Assembly (NCBI RefSeq): GCF_018402285.1
Contig: NZ_JAGYJH010000001.1
Span: 19,589 to 83,588 of the forward strand
Reading direction: 5' to 3'
Source of the DNA: Hyphomonas sp.
Lineage (GTDB): Bacteria > Pseudomonadota > Alphaproteobacteria > Caulobacterales > Hyphomonadaceae
DNA length: 64,000 nucleotides
Positions 44,456 through 53,029 of the stretch are shown here, in pieces. A model generated the notes under the pieces. The model was not told the DNA's origin and did not search any database. It saw only the letters and a program-made list of their open reading frames with translations. Position numbers and translations under genes: made by a program. How positions within the stretch are numbered: position 1 is the stretch's first letter; each line of letters starts with the position of its first letter.

Positions 44456-45709
44456 ATGGCAGAGATCACCCGCCGCAACTGGCTCGCCCTTGGCGCGGCA
44501 ACCCTCGCCGGCGCCGCGGCCTGCCGCAGCCCGGCTTCTGCTGCCCCGGTAGCCACCTCCGGCGCCCTCGCCAGCCTGCCGGACCGCGCCAGCTTCGGCC
44601 TCGGCGAAGGCGTCTACCTGAACGCAGGGTCCCAGCACCCGATCAGCCATCCGGCCCGCGCCTCGATCGAGGCCTATCTCGACCACCGCGCCGAGCATGC
44701 GCCCGGCGGCAGCTATGAGCTCGACAGTTCCGGCGCGATTGAAAAATTCGCCCGCCTCGTCAATGCGGATCCGGACGAACTCTCCTTCGTTCAAAGCACA
44801 ACGACCGCCGAGCAGATGATCGTCCGCTCCCTGATGCTCCCGCAATCCGGTGCCCGCATCGTTACCGATACGCTGCACTTCTTCGGATCAGTGCCGCTTT
44901 ACCTGGAGCTCGAAAAGGCGGGCTGCGACGTCGCCTGGGTGAAACACCGCGATGGCCGCATCGCGCTGGAAGACATGGACCGCGCCATCACGCCCGGCAC
45001 GCGCCTGGTCGCGCTCTCCCTGGTCTCCACGATCAACGGCTTCCAGCACGATCTCAAGGCCATCTGCGACCTCGCCCATTCGCGCGGCGCGCTCGTATAT
45101 GCCGACATTATCCATGCAGCAGGCTGCATTCCGGTAGACCTGCATGCCACCGACGTCGATTTTGCCGCCTGCGCCAGCTATAAATGGCTGATGGGTGATT
45201 TCGGCCTCGGCTTTCTTTATGTCCGCAAGGGCGCCCGCGAAGCCCTCACCCGCACACAATACGGCTATTACGGCATCTCCAGCTTCACCAGCCACGTCTA
45301 CCAGTTTGATACGCCAGGGGAAGATGTTGCAAGCTATGGCTTTGCCGATACGGCAACGGGGCTCTTTGCGCTCGGTACCTATTCGCACACTACGGTTGCC
45401 CTGCTCAACGCTTCGCTCGGTTACATCGCCGCCCTGGGCGTGGACGCAATCCAGCAGCATGCGGTAACCCTCACGACGCGGCTCAAAGAAGGCCTGCAGT
45501 CGCAAGGCTACACGCTGATGACGCCCGAAGACTGCGCCACACCTTTGGTCGCCTGCAGCTATCAGGATGCCCGCACGCGCCTTGGCCCCAAACTCAAGGC
45601 GGCCAGCATCACCACCACGGTCTCGGCGCACCGCTTCCGGCCATCTGTGTCGGTCTTCAACACGGCCGGCGATATCGACTACTTCCTGGCCACCATCGGC
45701 CCGGCCTGA
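44456..45709 (+). CDS. Exported class V aminotransferase-fold PLP enzyme (Tat-type signal)
   Basis: 417 residues. N-terminus AEITRRNWLALGAATLAGAAAC has the twin-arginine pattern and a possible lipobox, so the folded, cofactor-loaded protein is probably exported. The catalytic domain is fold type I class V: STTTAEQMIVRSL, VSTINGFQHDLKAICDLAHSRGALVYADIIHAAGCIPVD (PLP-binding Asp and His) and the PLP lysine in CASYKWLMGDFGLGFLYV. It resembles isopenicillin N epimerase/selenocysteine-lyase relatives; amino acid racemase, lyase or desulfurase activity is open. ATG 44456 has GGAGA upstream; ATG 44414 would suit a leaderless mRNA and add 14 residues. Confidence 0.82.
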   Translation: MAEITRRNWLALGAATLAGAAACRSPASAAPVATSGALASLPDRASFGLGEGVYLNAGSQHPISHPARASIEAYLDHRAEHAPGGSYELDSSGAIEKFARLVNADPDELSFVQSTTTAEQMIVRSLMLPQSGARIVTDTLHFFGSVPLYLELEKAGCDVAWVKHRDGRIALEDMDRAITPGTRLVALSLVSTINGFQHDLKAICDLAHSRGALVYADIIHAAGCIPVDLHATDVDFAACASYKWLMGDFGLGFLYVRKGAREALTRTQYGYYGISSFTSHVYQFDTPGEDVASYGFADTATGLFALGTYSHTTVALLNASLGYIAALGVDAIQQHAVTLTTRLKEGLQSQGYTLMTPEDCATPLVACSYQDARTRLGPKLKAASITTTVSAHRFRPSVSVFNTAGDIDYFLATIGPA

Positions 45710-45713
45710 ACGG

Positions 45714-47297
45714 TCACTTCTTCAGGAAGTCCCTCAGATCATCGGAGAAAGCCTCTGCCGTTCCGCCCAGATAAAGCATGTGTCCGGACTCGTAATCCGT
45801 GAACGTCACGCGATCCTGCGGCAGGCCGGCGGCCGCAATCGAGGCGCGCGCATCGGCGGGCGTCGTGACGAGGTCATAATACCCCGACGCCACCAGCACG
45901 CGCAGGTCCGGATTGCGCCGCATGGCCCAGGCGAGGTCCGTGGCATAGCTCTGCCCTTCGGCGACGCCCTTGCGGCTCCAGTTCCAGCCAAACAGCAGCT
46001 CCCGCCACCGGATGGACGCATAGGGCCGCCCGAGGCGGACATCGAGATCATCCCGGATCATCTGATGAAACGCCGCAATGAAACCCGGCACATAGCGCGT
46101 CATCGCCGGATCATCCGCCACCGGATCACCCCCGCTATTGGCCAGTGGCAGGGTGTAGCGGCTGTCATACATGCCAATTTCCAGTCCGCGCCCGCGCAGG
46201 GCGGCCTTGGCATAGCTGCGCTCGTCGATGTGGAGGTCATCCCCGATATCGCTTTCGGCCAGCCCGGTCATGCGGGTAATCTCCTGCAGCACGTTCGCTC
46301 GCGCCTCCGGTGTCAGCGTGCCCTCATGGTGGGCGCGCAGTGCCGGTTCATAAGTCTCCCGCGCATAGGCTTCGGCGGCCTTGTAGGCCTCCACGGCCCC
46401 GCCCGCCGGCGTCTCCACCAGCCCGTGGAACACTGACGTCACGACAAGTCCGGGAAGAGACCGCGCCTGCTTGGCGGCCTGCGTGCCGGCCGGCACATCC
46501 GCGCCGCCGGTCTGCCGCGCATCGAGCGTCGTGCCCAGGAGCACAATTCCGTCGAGCGTTATGCCGCGCATCAGGCCATTATAGATCGGCCCGCCCATCA
46601 GGGTTCGCGGCAGCACGGCTGCGCGGATAGATCCATAGCTTTCTCCGAGCACATATTTCGGCGAGTTCCAGCGCCCGTGCTCGCTCAGCCACAGCTCGAT
46701 GAACTGCGAGATGGACTCTGCGTCCTCATCCACGCCCCAGAACGTCTTGGGATCGGTCCCCTCCAGCGGCACGGAAAACCCCGTGCCGACCGGATCGATG
46801 AATACGAGGTCTGCCACGTCCAGAATGCTGTATGGATTATCCTCCAGCCCAAACGGCGGAACATTGGAGGGGTTCACATCCGCGTCCAGCACCACCCGGC
46901 GCGGGCCGATCGCGCCCATATGAATCCAGAGCGACGCAGACCCCGGTCCGCCATTGAACACGAACACAACAGGCCGTACCCCGTCCTGAACATCCGTGCG
47001 CAGATAGCTGAAAGAGAAGATGCTCGCCGTCGGCTTGCCATCCATATCGCGCAGCCAGGTATCCCCGGCAATCGCCGTGTAGGAAACCGTCTCGCCATTT
47101 GCCGTGAAGCTGTGCTCCGTGACGCGCCGGTAGGGCGCGCTCCCGGCCACGAACGGAGCCGACGGGGCGGTTTCAGCCACCACCGGCGCGGTTGGGTCCA
47201 CAGGCGCAGCAGGCGGCGTGCCCGTTTGCGCGCAGGCATTCAGGCCAAGCACGAGTCCCGCCGCGCATGCGCCCACAAAATTCCTGAAACGAATCAT
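45714..47297 (-). CDS. S10 serine carboxypeptidase-like lipoprotein (second)
   Basis: 527 residues. Lipobox LNAC (Cys 22) after a hydrophobic signal, then a Pro/Ala/Thr-rich linker. Motifs: FVFNGGPGSASLWIHMGAIGPRR, GESYGS (Ser about 220), Asp in VASGYYDLVTTP, His in YESGHMLYL. The best match to canonical S10 among the three. Substrate likely peptide C-termini in the envelope. Start ATGA overlaps the cyclodeaminase stop by 4 bases; it is the last gene of the receptor operon and ends 4 bases from the convergent class V gene stop. Confidence 0.88.
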   Translation of the reverse strand: MIRFRNFVGACAAGLVLGLNACAQTGTPPAAPVDPTAPVVAETAPSAPFVAGSAPYRRVTEHSFTANGETVSYTAIAGDTWLRDMDGKPTASIFSFSYLRTDVQDGVRPVVFVFNGGPGSASLWIHMGAIGPRRVVLDADVNPSNVPPFGLEDNPYSILDVADLVFIDPVGTGFSVPLEGTDPKTFWGVDEDAESISQFIELWLSEHGRWNSPKYVLGESYGSIRAAVLPRTLMGGPIYNGLMRGITLDGIVLLGTTLDARQTGGADVPAGTQAAKQARSLPGLVVTSVFHGLVETPAGGAVEAYKAAEAYARETYEPALRAHHEGTLTPEARANVLQEITRMTGLAESDIGDDLHIDERSYAKAALRGRGLEIGMYDSRYTLPLANSGGDPVADDPAMTRYVPGFIAAFHQMIRDDLDVRLGRPYASIRWRELLFGWNWSRKGVAEGQSYATDLAWAMRRNPDLRVLVASGYYDLVTTPADARASIAAAGLPQDRVTFTDYESGHMLYLGGTAEAFSDDLRDFLKK

Positions 47298-48254
47298 CCT
47301 GCCCGCTCCCCGTGGATCGTCTGATAGACATGATAGCCTGCGGCAATATCCTGCACGATATGCCCCAGTGATTTATAGAGGGTGATGTCGCTGTCATGGA
47401 CCCGGCCCGAAATCGTGCCGCGCAGCACCTCGCCAATCTCACCCAACAAATGGGCCTCGGGCACTGCGCCGCTCGCCATTGCATGCCGGATTTCCGAGCC
47501 CTGCGCCAGAACCGACGCGCGCGAATCCGCAAAGAACCGCGCCGAAGCCACCAGCGCGTCATCAATCTCGCGCGGCCCGTCGAAGCTTGAGCCGACAACA
47601 TTCAAATGCGCGCCGGGCCGCGCCATGTCCGCCGTCAGGATCGGCTCAGCTGCCCCGGTCACGGTGCAAATGACATCCGCGTCCGATACAGCGACCGCAA
47701 CCTCCGAAAATGCCGAGCAGGCAATCCCTGTCCGCTCCCGGACTTTCCCGGCAAGTGCTTCGGTGCGCTCTAGGCTGCGCCCCCATATCCGGATCTCGCG
47801 GAAAGACCGCACAGCCGGCAGAGCGCACGCATGGTGCCAGGCCTGCTCGCCCGTGCCAAGGATTGCCAACACACTTGCATCTTGCCGCGCCAGAACATCG
47901 GTCGCCATCGCGCTCGCGCTCGCCGTGCGGATCGCCGTGATCATGCCCGCCTCCAGCTGGCAGAGCGGCGCGCCCGTCACAGGGTCAAAGATCACCACGG
48001 CGCCCTGATGGGAGGGCGGCCCGCCCTCGCCTCTGATGCGGCGTCACGGAAACGAGCTTGGACCCGAACGGCCCGCCAGGCCCCAGGGTACCGCCCATGA
48101 TGCCGAACATCCGGCCTTCCTCCAGCGGCAATATCTGCCGCAGCATCTGCCGCGTCTCGCCCGACGACAGCCGCGCCATTGCCCCCCGCATCACGCCGAT
48201 ACAGTCTGAATGGCTGAGCGCCCGTGCAATCTCTTCTGCGCCGATGAAGATCAC
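47294..48254 (-). pseudogene. Ornithine cyclodeaminase/mu-crystallin family gene, single frameshift
   Basis: The first 70 codons from GTG 48254 encode the family N-terminus (IGAEEIARALSHSDCIGVMRGAMARLSSG, then GTLGPGGPFGSKLVSVTP). The frame then leaves at about 48005-48045. The rest continues in another frame: EGGPPSHQGAVVIFDPVTGAPLCQLEAGMITAIRTASASAMATDVLAR, the NAD-loop ILGTGEQAWHH, and a normal end at 47294. One base too many explains the break. Family members are ketimine reductases, amino acid dehydrogenases or ornithine cyclodeaminase. Four-base overlaps with S10 genes on both sides show the operon was built around an intact gene. Confidence 0.8.
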
Positions 48255-49774
48255 TCGCCCGCCTCAGGCCACCCACGGATCCAGCCGCGGATATCCTCTC
48301 CGAACGCCTTCGCCGAAGCATCCACTGAATAGGCCATATGCCCGCCAATATACTTGGCGCTCCGCACCCGGTCTTTCGGCCAGTCGGACTGATCAATCAG
48401 ATAGTCAGCGGCGCCCACAGTGGTCATTGTGTCATGATAGCCCGTGCCGACAAACACCCGGAACTCGGGAAAAGCCCGGAACGCCGCGTCCAGCCGCTCG
48501 GCATAGGCATAATGTCCAAACGGCGAAGCTGCGCCCCAGTTCCAGCTGTCAAAGCCCGGCCCCGCGCTGAAGGTTTCCTTATAGTTTTCCAGTGGAAGAT
48601 CCCCGAAAGTTTCTTCCGCATAAGCGGCAAATAACTTGGAATAGGCCTGCTGCAGAATGCTCGACGGATCGCTCCGCCCGTCGCCCAATGGCCCGGTATA
48701 GCGCCCGTCACTCCGTCCAAGGATCAATCCCTTGTCCTTCAGCAGCTCCACCCGGAACTGTTCCTTCGAGATACGCAGGCGATTTTCGGCATAATAAGCC
48801 GCCGGAATGCCCGTAAGAGCTTCCAGCTTCCCGGCAATCTCCGCCAGCTCTTCATCCGTAATCCGCTGCCCCTTGAACAGGGCGCTCAGATACTCCGCCT
48901 CGCCGAAGGCCTGCGCCTCTGCCATGAACTCTTCAAAGCTGCGCCCCGCCCGGTCCACGCCGCCAACATCCCAGGCAATCGCCGCCAGCGTCGGCAAGGA
49001 GGCAATATAGCTGAGGATGTTCTGTTTGCGCTGGGAATATTCTACGATATTGACCGCCTGCCCCATCAGGAACACACCCTCAAGGTTCAAGCGACCGGCC
49101 TCAGCCATCTGACCGGCCGCTTCGGCTGCCCGGTGCGTGCCATAGCTCTCGCCCAGGATGAATGCGGGCGCGCCCGTCCGCCCATGCTTTTCCAGCCAAC
49201 TTTCGGCAAAGGCCACAAACTGAGCTGCATCAGTCCGTACAGAGAAATATTTCGACGCGTCGCCGCCCCCGGCAACACGGCTGAAACCGGTGGACGCCGG
49301 ATCAAAGAAAACAAGATCCGCCGCGTCCAGCGGAGAATGCTCGTTCGGTACCAGACGGAACTGCTCCAGCGGCGCGTTTAGATCGCCCGGCGCCGAAACT
49401 CGCTGCGGCCCCAGCGCCCCGATATGCAGCCAGAGCGAAGCAGAAATCGGCCCGCCATTGAAGATGAACAAGACCGGCCGATCAGTCGGCGCCGCGCCAG
49501 TTTCGGCAATATAGGACAGCGTCACAAGGTCTGCGGGCGGCAGGCCGTCTCCCGGAGACACGCGGATCTGCTCAAGCGATGCCGTATAGTCGATCAACGC
49601 GCCGCCAAACACGCCGCTGGCGCGGACAGACCGCTCCTCAAGCGTGAACGCAGGTTCGGCCGGCCCGACCAGCGCTGCGACCGGAGCAGGCCCGACAGGC
49701 TGTGCACTGACACAGCCCGCCAGCACCATACAAGAAGGAAGGGAATAGAGAAGGCGCCTGACAAAATGTTTCAT
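48251..49774 (-). CDS. S10 serine carboxypeptidase-like lipoprotein (third)
   Basis: 507 residues. Lipobox LAGC (Cys 21). Motifs FIFNGGPISASLWLHIGALGPQRV (Ile in place of the usual Gly after GGP), GESYGT (Ser 210), Asp in VGTGYHDTMTT, His in IGGHMAYS. The GGPI change near the oxyanion hole could alter specificity. It lies 48 bases downstream of the TonB-dependent receptor and overlaps the cyclodeaminase start (GTGA), so receptor, peptidase, cyclodeaminase and second peptidase form one operon. Confidence 0.86.
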   Translation of the reverse strand: MKHFVRRLLYSLPSCMVLAGCVSAQPVGPAPVAALVGPAEPAFTLEERSVRASGVFGGALIDYTASLEQIRVSPGDGLPPADLVTLSYIAETGAAPTDRPVLFIFNGGPISASLWLHIGALGPQRVSAPGDLNAPLEQFRLVPNEHSPLDAADLVFFDPASTGFSRVAGGGDASKYFSVRTDAAQFVAFAESWLEKHGRTGAPAFILGESYGTHRAAEAAGQMAEAGRLNLEGVFLMGQAVNIVEYSQRKQNILSYIASLPTLAAIAWDVGGVDRAGRSFEEFMAEAQAFGEAEYLSALFKGQRITDEELAEIAGKLEALTGIPAAYYAENRLRISKEQFRVELLKDKGLILGRSDGRYTGPLGDGRSDPSSILQQAYSKLFAAYAEETFGDLPLENYKETFSAGPGFDSWNWGAASPFGHYAYAERLDAAFRAFPEFRVFVGTGYHDTMTTVGAADYLIDQSDWPKDRVRSAKYIGGHMAYSVDASAKAFGEDIRGWIRGWPEAGE

Positions 49775-49822
49775 GATGGCAGGCGCCTCCCTTTGGTGTT
49801 CCGGTTGGTCAGTCCGTCCAGT

Positions 49823-52800
49823 CTAGAACCGGTAGTTCACGCCTGCAAAATAGCGCCGGCCAAGAATGTCGCCATGCACGAAGCTCGGATAGGAGGGGCC
49901 CTCATCAAAGAGGTTCGTCACGCCCGCCCGCAGCGTCAGCCCTTCGCGCAGTTCATACAGACCCGAGAGCGAGTGAACATAGTTCGCGTCAATCTCCGGG
50001 TTCGGATTGTTCTCGATGGTCGCGTTCGGCACAGCCAGGACATCATCGAGGTAGTCCATCTGATAGCTCAGGCGCAGCGGACCGCTGGAATAGGCCGCGT
50101 TGAAGCGGGCCGTCCAGTCCGGGCGCTGCACGGTATTGTCAGATCGCGTGAAGCTCGTTCCGGTTACGGATGTGTTGAGTTCGGCCATGTGCGTGGCTTC
50201 AAGGCCAAGGGTCACGTCGCCGGTCGCGCCGCTGAAGACGTCGTTCACGTCAAAGCCGTAGTTCACATAATAGACTTCGCCGCGGAAGGTGATTTCACCG
50301 GCATTGAAGGTCGTCGTGCGGCCCGTCGCGGTCGTGCCCGCCGGGTTGGAGCCATCAGCCACCTGAAGGCGCGTGAACGCCGAACAGATCGCAGGCGGCT
50401 GCGGCGTGCTGTCATAGCAGGTCGCCATGAAGTCGGCCGTTGTGAAGGCCGAAAGACCGTCCGTCAGGTCGATCTCGATCCGGTCAGCAGCAACCGTCAG
50501 GCCCGGAATAAGGAAGTTGTCGAACACGACGCCGAAAGTCGTCGTCTCGGAAACTTCGTTCGCAAGATCCGGATTTCCGCCTGTCAGAACGCTGGTCACC
50601 GTGAAGTTTTCAGCCGGGTTCTGGAAGGTCGCCAGGCTTCCGTACTGCGGATTGGCGGCCCATTCAGCTTCGCAATTGGCGCGGCGCACGGCAGGGTTCG
50701 GGCCCGCATTGATGCGGTCTGCATCACAGGGGTCAAACCCGCCATTCGTAAGAATGGTATTCTGCGGCGCAAACAGCTGCTCAAGTGTCGGTGCACGGAA
50801 GTTCCGGCTGCGGGTCACCCGGAAGGTCAACCCATCGGTGACTTCCCAGCGCGATCCTGCGCTCCATACCGATTCTTCCCCGGCGATGGAGTTGTCAACG
50901 AAGCGGTAGGTACCGCTGAAGTCCAGCGCCTGAACGCCCGGCAGGGTCAGGTCCCCGCCAAAGATCGGCACAAGAACTTCCGCCGAATACTCGTTGGTGT
51001 TGTATTTACCCGAAGATTCCGCCTGCACAGCGCCGGTGCCGACAAGGCCCTGCTGGTTGGCAAGGAAAGGCGTAAAGGTCGCCTCCTCGCGGCGGTGTTC
51101 ATAGGCGAGCACTACGTCAACCGCGCCGGCAGGCAGATCGAACAGCCGCGTTCCGATCGTCGCCAGAAGGTCCACCTGCTCGTTGGCAAAGTCGTTTCCG
51201 CTCCGCACGGAGACGTAACGCGATGCCTCAGGGCTGATATTGCCAGCACCAAACGGATTGAGCGGTGCGCAGGAGGGGTCGTCGTTTGCCGTGTTCGCAT
51301 CGGCATTGACGGCGCACACGATGTTGCCTGCCCCGTTGCGAACCGCGTTGACCGCGCGGTTGAACTTGACGAAATCGGCTTGCCAGCGTCCCTGCTCGCC
51401 ACGCACATCGGCAAAGCTGGCGGACGCGGTCCAGTAGAAGTCGCGGCCGGCCGTCTCGAATTCACCTTCAAACCCGCCCAGCGCGCGCCAGGTTGTCGTC
51501 TCGTTTTCTTGAACATTGCTCGGGAACAGATCATCATAGAAGTGACGGGACAGCCAGAGGCCGCCGCCGGAGGCGAAGGCCGGGCTCGCCGCGTTCAGCG
51601 CGGTGATAGCCGACTGGCTGAGGAAGGGGTTGGCATTGGTGAAGCGAATTGCGCCGGAGGATACGCTTGTCTGGTTCAGAACCGTACGGGCATAGCCCTG
51701 CGGCACGCTCTCACCATTGGTCTGCGCGTAGAGAAGCTCGCCATTGAAGCGCAAATTGTCGGAGATGTCATAATTGAGCAGCAGGTTGCCGGTATAGCGC
51801 TCAACCCCTGTGCGAAGCCCGGCAAGGACGCTATAGCGTGTGCCGTCGCCGCCCTGCGCAAACGGAATGCCCAGGATCGTGCCAGGATCGTAAGCCATGA
51901 TCGATCCGTCAGCGGCGAACTGCGCCGGCGCGCCGCCCACCCGTGTCAGGAAGTTTGGCGGCGGGGCAGGCGCGTTGAAAATCACACCATTGCCGTTGAA
52001 GTTCCAGAAATAGGCCGGAATGATTTCGCGTAGCGAAGGGATGCCGTCATTGGGACCGGTATCGGCAGCATTGCCCTGCGTGATCCGTGAACGGTTGGAT
52101 TCCGGAAAGTCGCTGAAGCGCAGCAGCGGCGTGGAGGAAGCCTCAACATTGATGGCGATATTGCCGCGGTCATTGTCGAAGTTCTGGCCCGCCGTCACCC
52201 GGCCGGTGTAATTTTCGTAATTGCCCAGCTCATTGTCGCCGTACTGAAGGTCGATTTCGACGCCCTCGAAATCATCCTTCAGGATGTAGTTCACAACCCC
52301 GGCAATCGCGTCAGAGCCATATACGGCCGCGCCGCCGGCCTGAACCACTTCGATCCGCTCGATCAGGCCCGTCGGGATGATGTTGGCATCCACCTGCGCG
52401 TCGCCAAGGCCGCTCGATGTCGTCGCAAACCGGCGTCCATTGACCAGCGTCAGCGTACGCCCGGCGCCAAGGCCGAAGAGTTCGGGATATTGCTGGCCCG
52501 AGCCCGAGGCCGTGCCGTCACCGGCTGCCTGGTTCAGCTGCGGGCGAAGTGAGGTGATCTCGTTCAGCGCGTCGCCTGCGCTGACGAGGCCGCGTTCCGC
52601 AAAGGCAGCCTCGCCAAAGGTCACGACCGGCGCCGGCGTGGAGGCCACATCGCGGCGGATGCGCGAGCCGGTGATCACAACGGTGTCCAGCGTCGCAGTT
52701 GCGTCTTCCGCCGCCGGAACCGCCGCAACCGCCTCATCCTGCTCTTGCGCGGTGGCAAGCGGCGCCACCAGGGCGGTCGCCATGGCGGCCAGGGCACATG

Positions 52801-52837
52801 TATTCAACAGGCGCTTCACGATCACTTTTCTCTCCAT
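49823..52837 (-). CDS. TonB-dependent outer membrane receptor
   Basis: 1004 residues. Signal peptide (to about ATAQ, residue 31), a TonB-box-like segment LDTVVITGSRIRRD, plug domain (about 55-190; LTLVNGRRFATTSS, VEVVQAGGAAVYGSDAIAGVVNYILKD), then a 22-strand-type barrel ending GRRYFAGVNYRF with the terminal Phe needed for outer membrane assembly. Oar/peptide-type receptors in this group import large nutrients; co-transcription with two carboxypeptidases suggests peptides. No N-terminal signalling domain. ATG 52837 has GGAG 8 bases upstream; the longer frame from 52921 lacks a signal. Confidence 0.93.
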   Translation of the reverse strand: MERKVIVKRLLNTCALAAMATALVAPLATAQEQDEAVAAVPAAEDATATLDTVVITGSRIRRDVASTPAPVVTFGEAAFAERGLVSAGDALNEITSLRPQLNQAAGDGTASGSGQQYPELFGLGAGRTLTLVNGRRFATTSSGLGDAQVDANIIPTGLIERIEVVQAGGAAVYGSDAIAGVVNYILKDDFEGVEIDLQYGDNELGNYENYTGRVTAGQNFDNDRGNIAINVEASSTPLLRFSDFPESNRSRITQGNAADTGPNDGIPSLREIIPAYFWNFNGNGVIFNAPAPPPNFLTRVGGAPAQFAADGSIMAYDPGTILGIPFAQGGDGTRYSVLAGLRTGVERYTGNLLLNYDISDNLRFNGELLYAQTNGESVPQGYARTVLNQTSVSSGAIRFTNANPFLSQSAITALNAASPAFASGGGLWLSRHFYDDLFPSNVQENETTTWRALGGFEGEFETAGRDFYWTASASFADVRGEQGRWQADFVKFNRAVNAVRNGAGNIVCAVNADANTANDDPSCAPLNPFGAGNISPEASRYVSVRSGNDFANEQVDLLATIGTRLFDLPAGAVDVVLAYEHRREEATFTPFLANQQGLVGTGAVQAESSGKYNTNEYSAEVLVPIFGGDLTLPGVQALDFSGTYRFVDNSIAGEESVWSAGSRWEVTDGLTFRVTRSRNFRAPTLEQLFAPQNTILTNGGFDPCDADRINAGPNPAVRRANCEAEWAANPQYGSLATFQNPAENFTVTSVLTGGNPDLANEVSETTTFGVVFDNFLIPGLTVAADRIEIDLTDGLSAFTTADFMATCYDSTPQPPAICSAFTRLQVADGSNPAGTTATGRTTTFNAGEITFRGEVYYVNYGFDVNDVFSGATGDVTLGLEATHMAELNTSVTGTSFTRSDNTVQRPDWTARFNAAYSSGPLRLSYQMDYLDDVLAVPNATIENNPNPEIDANYVHSLSGLYELREGLTLRAGVTNLFDEGPSYPSFVHGDILGRRYFAGVNYRF

Positions 52838-52988
52838 CGCTGATCTCCGAGATCGAGCCGCACTCCCCGGCCAGTCCCCCTCATGGCGCTGGCTGCTGTG
52901 CGGCTTTTCGTTGGATGCCACGCTAGGAAACGGGTGACGGTTTTTTTATACTATTTGCGACATGCCCACCCCGGCTTCGGCAACAATT

Positions 52989-53013
52989 ATTCTCCAGCGA
53001 CCGGCTGGGGAAT
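52989..53013. promoter_or_regulatory. 10-bp inverted repeat between permease end and receptor start
   Basis: ATTCTCCAGC (52989-52998) and GCTGGGGAAT (53004-53013), one mismatch, 5-base loop. It lies 17 bases past the permease stop and 150 bases upstream of the receptor start. It may be a weak terminator for the permease or an operator for the receptor; no T-run follows. An AT-rich stretch at 52941-52953 may contain the receptor's -10. Confidence 0.4.
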
Positions 53014-53029
53014 ATTTCTGCCGGGGCCG

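Noticed and set aside
49424..52033. 869-codon plus-strand frame
   Set aside because: Antisense to the TonB-dependent receptor; GC-skew artefact.
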